Positions 47,045-60,096 of a DNA stretch of 64,000 nt are shown here, in pieces (within the stretch, counting starts at the first letter, position 1; every line of letters starts with the position of its first letter). A program made the translations under genes and the position numbers. The notes beneath the pieces were generated by a model. The model did no database searches. It saw only the letters and a list, made by a program, of their open reading frames with translations, and was not told where the DNA came from. This DNA is from Atherinomorus stipes (Eukaryota; Chordata; Actinopteri; Atheriniformes; Atherinidae): contig JALJCO010007154.1 in assembly GCA_023101725.1 (NCBI GenBank), positions 124,001 to 188,000 on the forward strand, in the 5' to 3' direction.

Positions 47045-48191
47045 TTAAGTACTTCAGCGGTTCGGGTAAAGCCTGTTACGTTTAACAGGATTTGAAAACC
47101 TTTTTTATTTGTTTGCATTGATCTATTTAAGATGGGTGGATTTGTGTATTATAAAGGCTGTAGAAAAAATTTCCTCTTTGACAGATAGAATATTAAACTT
47201 GTTCTCAGCAATTGCAGCAACAACCATTTAATATTAAAGCCAATATTTTAGCTCCAGTAAATACAAATAAACAAACACAAACAATCCAAAAAAACAGACC
47301 TGGTTAAAAGTCTGATGTAAATCCATTTTAAATAATTGTAGGTTGTTTGGGTTATTTTTGTTGACGGAAGTTCTTCCTTCTTTTTTTAGCGCATTCATAA
47401 AATATTTCATTATAGTAAAAAAAACAAAAAGCAAAACAAACATTCTTTTCTGAAACATTTTTACACAATCAAGCAAAGTTAATCTGAGTTATTTAAATGG
47501 CTTTGACTCTTTTTTTCCTCCCAGGTTTGTCTTAAATAAATATATTGTGCATATATTGACAAATCTCACAGTAACCAGGTTTACCTCACTGTAAAATCTG
47601 TGTAACGCTGTGTTCAGGTGACTTACTTTATGGCTGCAACATCAGATTTTCATGACTGTGCCGGTTTCTGCTGCTGCAGTTCTTCTCATGGTGCTTCGCA
47701 TTCAAAAGGAACATTAATCACATAGAAATTATGATGGTTTCTGACCTTATTGCAATGACAGAACTGCTGGGAACAGCAGTAACGGGAACACAACTCCCGC
47801 ACAGGACAATGCTAGCTATCATTTATTCATCTCAACAAGCTTAAACTTGAATATTACCTCTCCAACTGGCCTACATTTAAAGCCAGACCTTTTTTAAGGA
47901 CACTTGAGAATAAAAGATCTAAAATGACAACAGTTGAGCTGCCTGGTTAGTTTTTAAAAATGACTTCAGTTTTTGTTGTAAAATAATGTGAAAATATTAA
48001 CTTCAGAAAACAAAATAACATATTTAATCTCTCCTCTTGCATGCACTGAGAGTTCTGAAGGATGATGCCGACTGGATGCTTCAACATCAGCCAGGCATCA
48101 GTTTGGAAGTTAAAGCATTTCAACTTGATGCGGTGGACTGTTGGTGGGTGCGAGGATGATGATGGTTGGAGGAAGTTGAAGGTAGCCCTGG

Positions 48192-48250
48192 TTACACATT
48201 TGTTCGACACTTTGGGAAGATGGGACCTCCCTCAAGCCTTCTCTTTCTTA
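48192..48250 (-). CDS. tmod1: Tropomodulin last coding exon
   Basis: The acceptor ttcctccgtccgtag precedes 48250. The two bases TA complete the split Val. The exon encodes [18 protein letters not shown] and ends at TAA (48192-48194). It is only 59 coding bases, but it matches the conserved tropomodulin tail and the phase is correct. Confidence 0.87.
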
Positions 48251-51200
48251 CTACGGACGGAGGAAAAAGTCAGCGTTACCACAGTGAGCCAAACAAATAA
48301 ATGACATAAATGACCTTATGTGAAGCAGAGCGAAGCCGGCCTGTTCAAGTCACGTGAAGTGAGAGGGACAACTGAAAAGAGAGGATAGTTTTCAAAAAGT
48401 AAGACAATAAAGAAAAGAAAGTTCAACTACTTTTTCCAGGAAAAGAACAGTAAAAGCAAGGGATTAAATAAAGAGCAAAATAGAGACATACTGGTGAGAA
48501 CAGGGCTGGATCAGCTCAAACAGGACCATAGAAATGACTGGAAGCCTCAACACAAACAAAATAGAGGCTTAAATGCTCTATTTCAATCTGAACTTCTTTT
48601 ATTTTTTAATCTGGACTGATTTAAAATAAGCTCAATAAGCTTGTACTCTGGTTTATTCCATTTTTAAAACAGCAAAAGAATAAAGCCAGAGGTTAATGAG
48701 GGTTCCTGAGGATGATTCAGCTCCGGAGTGGTGAAGAGCAGTGTTTAGAACGATGGAGGACAGACTGAAGCAAATCCCTAAAGACAACAAGAGGACAGAA
48801 ACAAAGCATCAGATCAGGAGAAGAAAATGATCCGAGGAGGTGGAACTTCAGAAATACAGCAAATGTTTGCAGAGGGAAAGTGATGCAGGAAACAACAAAC
48901 TCCTGCAGGATTCAGGATGAGCCACAGATGGAAGCTCCATCCCGGGGAGTGGATGGTGCCGTCCAGACCCCCCAGGTTCAACCTCTGCTTCTGTCACAAG
49001 CTGCATCATGACAGCAGCTGTGTTTTATTGTGGGTTGCAACACCTGATATCGAGTAATTAAAGGAGTGGTCTCATCATTATTGATACAATGCTTTTAATC
49101 CACCTCATTCCCAGCCCCCATGAGCCCTTGCGTGAGATATGCGACCAATTTCCGGTTCGCCTGTAACCGGCGTTTATTTACATGCTAGATGTTCACGCTA
49201 CTCCACTTTATATGAGCTTTTTAGGTAAACTATGTGGGAGCACCAGCTGTCACAGCTCAGACGGGACAACGTTACAATCCCCCAGCCTCGTAACAGAGCG
49301 GAGGGAGGAGGAGATGAAAATCAGGCCAAAAATAACAAACAGTAGCATTATCAGCCATGTTAGCCACTTAGCTCTGTCCCGACTGACTGAAGCAATAAAC
49401 AATCTTAAAGCTCCAAGGCTTATCAGTACCTACATAATAATACTAATTGTTATAATAAAATACATTTTATTTGACAGGCGCCTTATTAGAGCACCAAAGG
49501 GCACTACACAGCAGACAAAACATTAAAAACAGTAAGCTAAAATGCTAAAAACACTAAATGTACCATGTATCTCATGGTAAAATGGGTGCATGTGGTAGCG
49601 GTGGTGGGATGGGGGGGCTTGAAATGACAGTTTCCAATGAAAAGGGGGCCCTGCAAAAAAAGTTTGAGAACCACTGGGTAAATTGATCACTCTAAGTGGT
49701 GAGTGGGTGAGTGAGTGGTTGTCTGTCTCTCTGCGTTGGCCCGGCGACAGACTGGCGACCTGTCCAGGGTGTACCCCGCCAGCTGAGATAGACTCCAGCA
49801 ACCCCCGTGACCCTGAACTGGATAAGCGGTGCAGAAAATAACTGACTGACTGCCCACAACCAGTCAGTGGGATGGATTTAATCATACTTGCTTCTTTTTT
49901 TGATGCTTTTCTAAATGAGAAATTCTGTTTTCCTTGTTGTAATTTCTGTAATATCTCATGTTTTTATTTAGAAACAGCTGTTGCATTCACCAAGCAACAG
50001 CTCACAGAGATTAACAGGTCTTTTAGTTCGAATAGATAAAACAGAGAGGACTGAAGAGTGGCCTTTGAAATCCAGACAAGACAAAAGGAAGGAAAAGAAG
50101 GGAAGTGGATGTAGATGCTGCAGATGACAGGAGGTGGCAGTAGCTCTGGCAGTCTGGATGCTGGCAGCAGAAAGGCAAGCCTGCGCAGGGATTTGTTTTC
50201 AGGTTTTTTTTTACTTAGTCTTGGACTTGAACTTTTTTCCGAAGGCTCTCTCCAGCTCAGGAACAGATAGAGTGAGGGTGAAAGAGCCGTCTGACTCCGA
50301 CCTGACAACCCGGGCTTGACGATGTGGAGGAGGTTGAAAGACAAATATAACAAAAAATTGACACAAAACCTAAAGATTATATCACCATCAGAGACAAAAC
50401 AGCCACAACAAAAAAAAACGGTGACAAACTTTAAACCTTTATGAAGAGAAAAAACCGTCAACCATTGATTTAAACACAATAAAAAACAAATTGAATATGT
50501 GAAGCTCAGCAAACGTCCGTGAGTACAAAATGTTAAAAATAATTAAACAAGTATCCTGTGCATGTGCAGAGCAGGAAAACTTTCTTCACTGGTTACATTA
50601 TGTTCTCTCTCATGCACAAGTCTTTTCTTAGTGCTGATGTCATAACTTAGGAAGGTGGTGTTTTCGTTGGCTGGGGCGCTCTGGCAGTCCCCCTGAGTTG
50701 CCAACTGATGATATCACTGCAATCCTTTTATTAGACTTTGATTGAAGTAGAACTGAGGGAGATATAGTGAAGATAAGGTGTCAGCAGCACTGGCGCACAT
50801 GTCAGCTAGCCCTGCCAAATGCAACACTGCTGAGGAATGACAAGTTACGTAATCAACTCAGGCAGAATGAGGCGACTCTGTCAACAGCCAGGATGTGGTT
50901 ACAGGTTTGAATGCAGCCTAAAGACATTTGCTGAGTTCTCAGTCAAAATCAGGCAAATAGGGTAAAAAATGTAACGAACCGGTATCACCATGAAACTCTC
51001 CTGGTTTATTCCTCACATTAGGGCTATCATTTTTTGCATTGCAAGTTTTCTGAAATTTTATGTTTAAATATGCAAATTAGGTGTTACATAGTCAAAAATG
51101 CGCTAATTTACATACATTTCTTGGAAAAAAATCTAAACACTGGGTTAAGCCAGGTTCAAAGTTTCTTTTGAATATTGTTCACATATTAAAGTCAAAAGTT

Positions 51201-54200
51201 TTTACAGAGGGGATTTTGGATATCTCTATAGATTATTTCACAATTTAGAATATACTGTCAGAAAAAAACTCATTTTTTGGCATATTTTTGGGATGAAATG
51301 TTCTATAAATCAGGCTGTGAATTAGATATTAAAAAATCCTTCTGTAAAAACTTTAAGAATACAGTCAGGAGCAAAACTTGAAAGTTTGTTTTCTGTAAGT
51401 GCTCCTGAAGTGTTGATTTTTTTACCCAGAGTAAGAGAAAAAACTCATTTTGAGAAAACAGCCTTTAAAGTTTTAGATTGTAAAATTCTCCACATTTTTG
51501 TTCTATAACATTATTTACAGACATCTGATCCAATCAGATTCATGAGCTGGAAATATCAAGTTTGGTTGAGATGACATCATTCAGGAAAAAGAGATGTTTC
51601 CAACGATACCAGACATGACGGGGTTCAGACAAGCACCACGGTGCTGCGCTCCGTTAAAAACGCCAACTTTAGCTGCAGTTTGAGGAAATTTGGGTGCATC
51701 AGACAAAGAATCATGAAATAAACTCCTGAAATGTTTATTTTTGACCTTTTTTTTTACACTAGTCTGAAAGAAAACATGTTGAAGGGGGGAAAAAAACGAA
51801 AATCTCAAAATTGAACAGGTGATGAAAAAACGTGGTTTTTACCTGTAGCGCCTCCCATTAAGGAAGTATGTGCACGTGTGAAACTCACCCAAGTCGTTGT
51901 TGTTCATCATGGCATTGGAGCCCCGGAGACGTGGGCCCTGTTGGGTGAAATGATATCCAAACTTCAACAGTGTGGTGTTCTTCTCCAGCATGCTGGCTAT
52001 CTCCATCTCCACCTTGTTTCCCAGCGGCTGGCTCTGGAGTTTGGAGAACAATCAGATTTAAAGCAAGTGCGAGAGAAGAAATCATTTGATTGATACATTT
52101 GATTACAATCAGTTTAAGTGTTGCTGCGGATGATTTGTCTTTATATTTTATTTGATATACGAATCCACGGGGCAAAAAAAAAAAAAAGCATTAAAGGTGC
52201 ATTGCGCAAGTTTGAATGCTAAATACTGTTATTTTCTTTCCTCCACATGGTTTTATATTTGCCTGGTGTGTAGAATGAGCTGATCTCTTTTCACTGCGGT
52301 TGTCTCTATAATACGGTTTCTGAATGCTCAATAAAGAGTTTCAGTCCGAATCCTCAAGGGGGTGCATGTGGGGGAGACGAGCTGCACGTTCTCGTTCGTC
52401 TGGCTGTGCCGGTATCCGCCGCCGCATGTCTGCGCACATCGAGACACCACTGATGGCTGCTGCTAAAAGATGGAGAGCAGGTGCCTCTTAAACCCCAACT
52501 CAGACTCCAGTAAGATGAAGAAAACCAAACTGGAGTCTGACCAGCACAACACCGACACCAGAGTAAGACAGGAGTAAACAACCGAGCAGCTTTTTTAATT
52601 GGAGGGAGCTCTGATCCAGTCTGGGAATAAAATGGGACCCACAGATGACTTTCTTCTTACTAACAAGGTAAATGTGATGAATGATGGAAATAAGGATGCA
52701 TAATATTGCAATGCTAAGTTTTTAGCATGTAAATGCGGCAATATGACTGTTCCCGGGGAGGGGAAAAACACTGGCCACTTGTTACATTTAGTTGATGCGG
52801 TAATGGGGGGAGTGGGTAGCCTGGTGGTAATGTCACGGGCTTTGGCGTGGAGGACCTAGGCTCGAGTCTCCGTCACACCACCCAGATGAACCACTGTGGA
52901 CCCCTGAGCAAGGTCCTACACCCCCATCAACTGCTCCCCAGGCACTTAAAGTAGCAGCCCACTGCTCTCTGATGCATTGAGTGCAGAGATGGGTGAAATG
53001 CAGAGCCCTAATTTCCCCTCGGGGATCTTAACAGTATATAAAAATGAAAAAAATAATTTAAAAATTTTATTAGGTAATCTTGGTCTCAGCCTGTGAATTT
53101 GGATATTTGATCTACAAGTCAGCGTTAGCTTGTTGTTACCGTTAGCATACAGTCTGTCAGTTTACTCAACAATCAAACCATAACTAACTTGCAGATTTAT
53201 AACTTTATTACTTCAGTAGACATCGTGACTCTAACTCTGGGCTCAGACATCGTGGGTTAAACTAAAGACCAACGCAGTTGTAGCAGCTGATGCGTGTGAA
53301 CTAGGGATGCACGATATTGGAATTTTGACCGATATCAGATATGCAGATATTTTAAAACTCATGTAGCCAATAACCAATATTAAAGCTGAAAAATGAATTA
53401 TGCAATAGTCATTCCTTGAGCAAAATTAGAAACATACCTCAACTTGTGTTACGTATAACAAGTCAAATTTAAGGACAGTTGTTCAAACAAAACTAATTTC
53501 ACCCTGAGAAAAAAACAAAAAAACAGGGGATATTTGGTTATTTACACAAATGACTGTGTATAAACTCTGCTCACACAGAATATCCTAAAAGAAACTGTCT
53601 TTAGAAGTTTTAAAGCCTGTAAAAAAGAAGTTTTTGAAAAAGAAGAAGAAGTGTTGGTTGTTTTTAAGACTTCAGAAACAGCGGCCTGATTGGTTAAATA
53701 TCGGTGGGGTGGCCGATGTTCGATACTCTGTTTAAAGGCAGATATCGATAGGGTACTGATTATATTGTGCATCCCTAGTGTGCAGGACATTAATGTCACA
53801 TCCACTTGTCGCCAGAGGGGGCGCACTTCTGGAGAAAAGCTGGAACTTGAGTTGTATTCCTGTAAAAGTGCCATGAAATCAAATTTCACTTTTCTGGGAT
53901 TTTGGGGGTATAATATGATCTTTTGTGCACTGATGAGACCATGTGAATGTCCAGAGTGAGTATCAAAGTTCCTGTTCATGGTCTGTCAGCTTCGTTTCTT
54001 TGTTCAAAAACGGTTGGACCAGACAGCAGCTCATCATTCTACATAGTTTTATTTTGCTACATAATTCATTTGCTCCAATTAGAGCACACTATCAAGCAAA
54101 CAGCTTGCCCCCCTCCCAACCGCAGCCTAGCTGATACATGATGTGAGTGTAGCTAGCATGTTTGACTGCATTCAACATGGATTGATTCAGGTCTGGGTTT

Positions 54201-57200
54201 TTGAACAAATTAATTTAAAAGAAAACTTCTGCAGCAACACTAAATGAGGCGACCACAACATTGTCATTATCTGTAAGTTTATTTATTTTCTAAATGCTGT
54301 CTTGTCTGATAAACATAGTTCACTGTCTGAAGTGCCCATGCTGCTAACAGTTAGCCTTAAGCAAACTCCAACCGTGACCTACTTTTTCTAAACAAGGTTA
54401 TAGCCAAATAAGGTGTAGCCAATCAAAATTAAGTCAACTTGGTCTCTGGGTAAAGCTGCATATCATTACTGCACTCAACCCTTTTACAGAGGAGGGAGAT
54501 CTAGTGTGCCAAAACAGCTGTAAAAAGTAAAAACATTTTCTTTGGAGAACTATGCAGCAATATCAGCAACAGCAATATCAGCAACATTAAATAGTTTAAA
54601 CTGCTTTGTCATCACCCTTTCAAAGCAAAATGAGTCCTAAAAAGTCAGCCAGCACTGAGTCATAGGTGCAGGATGACACACCAGAATGAAACCTGAGCAT
54701 GAGTGTGATGTGGAAGAAACTGAATCTGCATGCAGTGGGCTGCGGTCGTCATCCGGCACCTGATTGTCAATTTTGAGCTCAAGTAGCGTGCTGTTATTCT
54801 GCAGCGATTCGATGAGGGCCAGAATTCCAGTTCCCGTGATGAAGTTAGACTCAACGTTCAGACTCTTCAGCGTCGTGTTCACCTTCAGCATCTCTGCCAG
54901 GGCCTGAGGAGACACACAGCATACTCTGCATCTTAATTCCAACATTCCTTTGGAGCCATTTGCTCAAAAGAGACAGCATGTCCTCTGTAATGAATCTTTT
55001 CATTCAGGTTAGGTTGTCAAAAAAAGAAAGAAAAAAAGAATCCCTTACAAATGCTACAGGGTCGTTGCTCCTGGTTCCTACGATGGTAAACCTCTCAACC
55101 ACAGTGTTTTTCATCAGGGCCTCGGCGTACGCCTTCAGAGTTGGTATGGGGATATTCTGGGGGCAGAAAGACACACAAGAAGACATTTTTACTGCCTAAG
55201 TTCTGAGTTTCCCTTCAATTCTGTGTGCAGTTTCAGCCACTCACATCAAGTAACTTCATTTTTTATGTTGCTTGATGTGCGACTTCTGGCTTGGATGTAA
55301 AAGGAGAAAAAAAAAAATCTTGTTTTGCATGGGCAAGGGGCCCTTCATAAATTGACCAGAGGCAATATTCAAAGTACTTTTAAATTATCAAAAGCCATTA
55401 TTAATTCATGGCAAAAAGTATTTCAAAAGACCAATGCATTGCGACTCACTAGGTCTTCATCAGGGTCAGTATCGGCTGTGGGAGGAGACTGCAGCAGACT
55501 CCCGTAGCCTCCTACGACCTGGCGCTCATATGTGGACTTCACATTTTTGATTGTTTGCACCATAATATTAAATTCTGTGTAGCTGGGACCTGTTGTACAC
55601 AAACATGGACACTTGCACTGCTATCTGATGATGTCAGAAAAGATTTTTTTTCTAATTTAGAGTCGTATTTGTATCTTCATTACATATCTATAACAAAAAG
55701 TGCACATATGAATACATGTTTTAAAATTATATTGTTGGTTCCTCCTAAACCCAAAACAGCTGGGAGAAATCTAGATACAAACCAAACTAAGGCTTGGGCT
55801 TAAAAATATATTAACCATCTATCATGGATTTTTACATTTTCTAATTTTTACTAACTTATAGTTGGTATTATGGGATTAGACTTGCAGAAATGTCTTTCAT
55901 AGCTAATAATCATCTGGATATGCTGGACAACTACGGTTCATACAGCACAGTCTTTGGGTGAGAAATGAGTGACGAGGTAAATGGACTGTACTTGTATAGC
56001 CCTTTTTTAGTCACATGTTGACAACTCAAAGTCTTTTACACTCCATAGCCGCTTTCTCACTAAAATTAGTGGGTCCATATGGGTTTTCAAACCCGGGTTG
56101 TCCCGCTTTATGCTCAGCATTACGCTCCTGGCAAAACAAAGCCGGGTGTGATCCCATCACTATGTCTCTGGTGATGCCATCATGCTGATGATGTCATCCA
56201 TTCAAGAGAAATCAGGAAATGCATCCTCAAAATGGCCGAGGAACCAGTGAGAAATGGATGATTTTCTAGCACAGATGGAACGTAGGTGACGGGAATTTGT
56301 GGTTGAAGCAGAGTTGTTTTGGTACGTTATATGAAACGTGACAGGTGCGATGTCATGACATAGGTACGTACTGCCCAACGCCATCACGTAAATTAGCAGC
56401 TCAACCCAGGTCTGTCGTTCGCACTGCATGCTGATCGGAGCCGAGTCATTGAAGGTGATTTTAATGGTGCGCTCAGACTGAACTGGGGCGCCAGGTTTAC
56501 GTGCAAAGCCTATGTAAATACACATCAAGGAGTGTCGAACCTTCTTGTGGTGCGTATAGGGCGTTGGGTGCATGTCGGGGCACGCGTGTCAGGAGCCACA
56601 TGCCAGAGTTGGAAAATCTGAACTTTGGACGCGGGCGTGAGCCAATCACGTGACTTCCAAGGTTATTATAGTTTTGAAATTTTCATTAGTTTTTATTTTT
56701 ATTTAGTTTTTCAGTTTGCTTTTTTATTTCAGCTCAGTTTTAGTTAGTTCAACAAAGGATTTAGTAGTTTTACTTTAGTTTTTATTTTGATGAATTGACT
56801 AGTTTCAGTTTAGTTTTTATTTAGTTTTAGTCTTAGTCTTTGTTTTTCAGGAATTAAGAGAAAGCCTTTAAATGTAAATATTAAAAATGATGGAAGAATG
56901 TGTGACACAAAATATGGATTATCACATCCTTTTATTTTAATTCCTCAACCACAATTATTCAAATTATTTCTGAATGTAAATCCAACTTTTGTTTCAACTT
57001 TTAACAGGCCCTTATCCAAACAGGCAAACTCTAAAATCAGCCCACATACAGCTCTCACCACACATCTTCAGTGTGACCGTGAACTTTTCATGAGCGTCTG
57101 TGTGAGAACTTCGCAAATGAACTTTAAAATTTGTTGTATTTTTCCCTTTTAGTTGCATTCCACAGATGTTCATCAGTCTTCATCACACCACACTTACTCC

Positions 57201-59931
57201 TATCGATTAGTGGGCTGTGGTGTTTTCGACCTGCTGCAACTTTAGCCGTTTGTCTGCGAAGCACCTTCTTCTAGTTCAGGTGCTGCAGATGATAGCCGCT
57301 ATACTGCCACTCTCTGGAGGAAAAGTGGAAGAACAGCAGCTGCAACAGGACAGACATTTTAGTCTCTGAGTGTTAGCATCTGATTTTATGTGGACCAGCA
57401 TCAAACTTTAAGTATCAGGCATGTTTTTCTTGCAGACAACACGTTTAGTCTGAACGCACCATAAGCCGCGTTGCTTGCAGAGTCATTTGATGCAGCCTTT
57501 GAGCCTTTCCCACTGCCACTAAAAAGCTGATTCTTTGCATGCTTAAACAAGTTTTTTGGCAAGTAGGAGAGGGGTACAAGTCACAATCACCAACTAACAC
57601 ACATTCATACCCCGATAGGCACATTGAGATGCAGTTCAATGTCTTGCCCAAGGACACTTTGACATGTAGCCTGGGAAAGCCTGGAAATCATCCACCGACC
57701 CTCCGGTGGACAGATGACTGCTCTTCCACCTGAGCTACAGCCACCGCAGGTAGACAAATTGTCCAGAAATGGCTGTGTAAAAAAGGTTTGCGTTGCCCTT
57801 ACCGGTGTAAACTGGCTCCTCTGAGACCGTGTTTGAGAAGCTGTTAGTTTAGCTTAACATCAGAATTTCCCTGATTCTTAGTAATGAGCAAGTCCTGACT
57901 GCTATTGATTAAAAGTAACACACTTACAGTTCATATGTACTTCACATAAACCCAAATGAAAATAAACACTCCTTTGAGCTGTATTTTCACTGGATTTTCA
58001 TGACATGTATAGCACTTGAATACAACGATGTTGAATGCAAAAACTGATTATTTTATCAGACGCATATGAAACATCATAAACAACAAAATTGCTCCGCTGT
58101 TGTCTGTGATTTAATATACGAGAAGTTGTTTCATGTTTGCTTTCTTTAAAATACAGTGCCAGTATGTGGACTGTGGTGACACCTAGTGGCGCAAACTGCA
58201 GATTACAACAAACAGAATTTATTTTACAATGTTCATACCATTTTGTTATTTTTAGGGAAACTATCATATTTCTGTTAAAGACTGGAACTTTGGAGTCCTT
58301 TCTTTTTGTTTAATCCTCAAAACAACACAACTTCCTCACCCTTATGTTATTTAGATTGACCTCCACCAGGTCAGGATCATTCCTCTTTACTCTCATCAGC
58401 GTTTCCTCTACGTCAGTGGAGTTTGGCTCCTCATCAGGGACAGGTTTATACTGGGTGCACTGGATCACACCTGGAAACAACAACACAAGTACAGTAATTC
58501 TAGAATAAACATGTCATCTTTTCACCACTTGACACATGTCTTGATTAAGAATTCAGGAGTCTGCCAGTTCCTAAATCTACTTCACTGAACACTGTAAACA
58601 GCATTATCTGGATAACTGATTGCTTGGGAGTCTTACCACATCTGCCTGCATGAGAAGATCTTGCCAAACAAAGCACAGGATTTTTTTTATTGATCATAAG
58701 AGTGAAATGTTTTCCCACAGATGGTGTTTGGTTCAATTAGTCTTAATAAAATAAATCAACAGAGCATTTCTGTGAGAAAACTAGATTAACAACTTTGGAT
58801 AGTCAAAATACAACGAGAAAATAGAGGGGAGAAGTTAGTTTAGAACTGGCTATCTTTATGTGCTACTTATATTTGGAAGTCACATGTTCAGTTGCAGAGT
58901 GTGTGAATACTGTAGGTGGAGAAGAATGTGTAGGATAAGCCCAAGATAAACACAAGATAAACAACGTCTCATTAACACGTGAGTGACTATCTGTGTAATG
59001 GAAAGATAAAAGAGCTTGCTCTGCAGTAGTTAACAGCATTAAATGTAAACAGTTTAATTGGCAGATATACTTCAGGAAAGTGTATAAGTATGCTTATTTT
59101 TATAACGTGCTACTATATTTGAGCACATAGCAAGTGCAAGAAAAGTTTGAGTCAAACGTCTTTAGCAAAGGGGAAATCTAAGCTCCACATGTACTTCTGC
59201 TTGTGTCAAGTGAAGACAGCCAGACTTTTTGCGATAGCAAACCAGTAACATACAAGTGTGTGTGTGCGTGCAAGTTTTACATACTGTTGAGGCCTTGCTT
59301 GTTGACTATGGTGCTGCTGGCCAGGGCTTCATAGTACTGCTGGTTACTCATCAGGGTGTGCATGCCCAAAATGGCTGGAAAACAGCAAGTCAACAGAATG
59401 AAAATGAAGAGAGTGAACTTCAGAAAAAAGCTGAGAATTTAGTTCAAGTGTTTCAAGATGCAAACAGCTTAACACTACAGTCACATGAGCATTTGCAGGA
59501 GCACGAGCACATCAAGTCTAACATGGAAGGTTTGCACAGTGGAGCATCCTTAAAGGTACAATGTGTAAGAATCACTGACATCTAGTGGTAAAGATGGGTA
59601 TAGCAATGACTTTATATGTCAAGCACTGTTGTGAATGTACGGTGGCCATCAGTGATCAAAATTCTCCCAGACATAAAGATGTTTTCATCTGTGAGTGGAT
59701 CCAGTGGTCTCATGTGTAGCTATATCTGTACAACAGGAAGCTACTTTTAATGCTTTTTGGGGATTACTTATCCCAAACAGTAACTAACTCCCATTATGTT
59801 CCCATTATATAAAGCTGGTACAGCAGTTTTAAAGTTCAGAGGGTTCTTACTTCACACACATTGTTTTGTCCATTCAGAGACACTGTAGTGAAAATGGTGG
59901 CCTCCATGTATGTGTACCCATAGATATCTAT

Positions 59932-59982
<51 letters not shown>

Positions 59983-60020
59983 GCTTTATTCCGGACACAA
60001 AAGGGAGGTCAATATCAGAA

Positions 60021-60096
<76 letters not shown>

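Larger units (their letters stand above)
45150..48191 (-). other. tmod1: Tropomodulin 3' UTR and downstream region, extent uncertain
   Basis: On the - strand, candidate AATAAA signals lie at 47822-47827, 47104-47109 and 45159-45164. The first would give a UTR of about 0.4 kb and the last about 3 kb. Miniature transposons occupy 45716-47044, so a short UTR is at least as likely. RNA data would decide. Confidence 0.3.

Noticed and set aside
48062..48304. An 80-codon + strand frame over the tropomodulin last exon
   Set aside because: It is the antisense shadow of the exon and its flanks; the - strand matches the conserved tropomodulin tail.
49964..50512. A 182-codon - strand frame across the tropomodulin last intron
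   Set aside because: It is in a different frame from the candidate exon, is rich in Ser/Leu/Phe as expected of pyrimidine-rich DNA, and matches no family I know.
52808..52880. A possible tRNA gene with A-box and B-box-like sequence
   Set aside because: The boxes deviate from consensus, no cloverleaf acceptor stem could be matched, and a SINE body follows directly.
56202..56573. A 123-codon - strand frame in a tropomodulin intron
   Set aside because: No motif, no splice context in phase and no resemblance to tropomodulin, whose flanking exons already join in phase without it.
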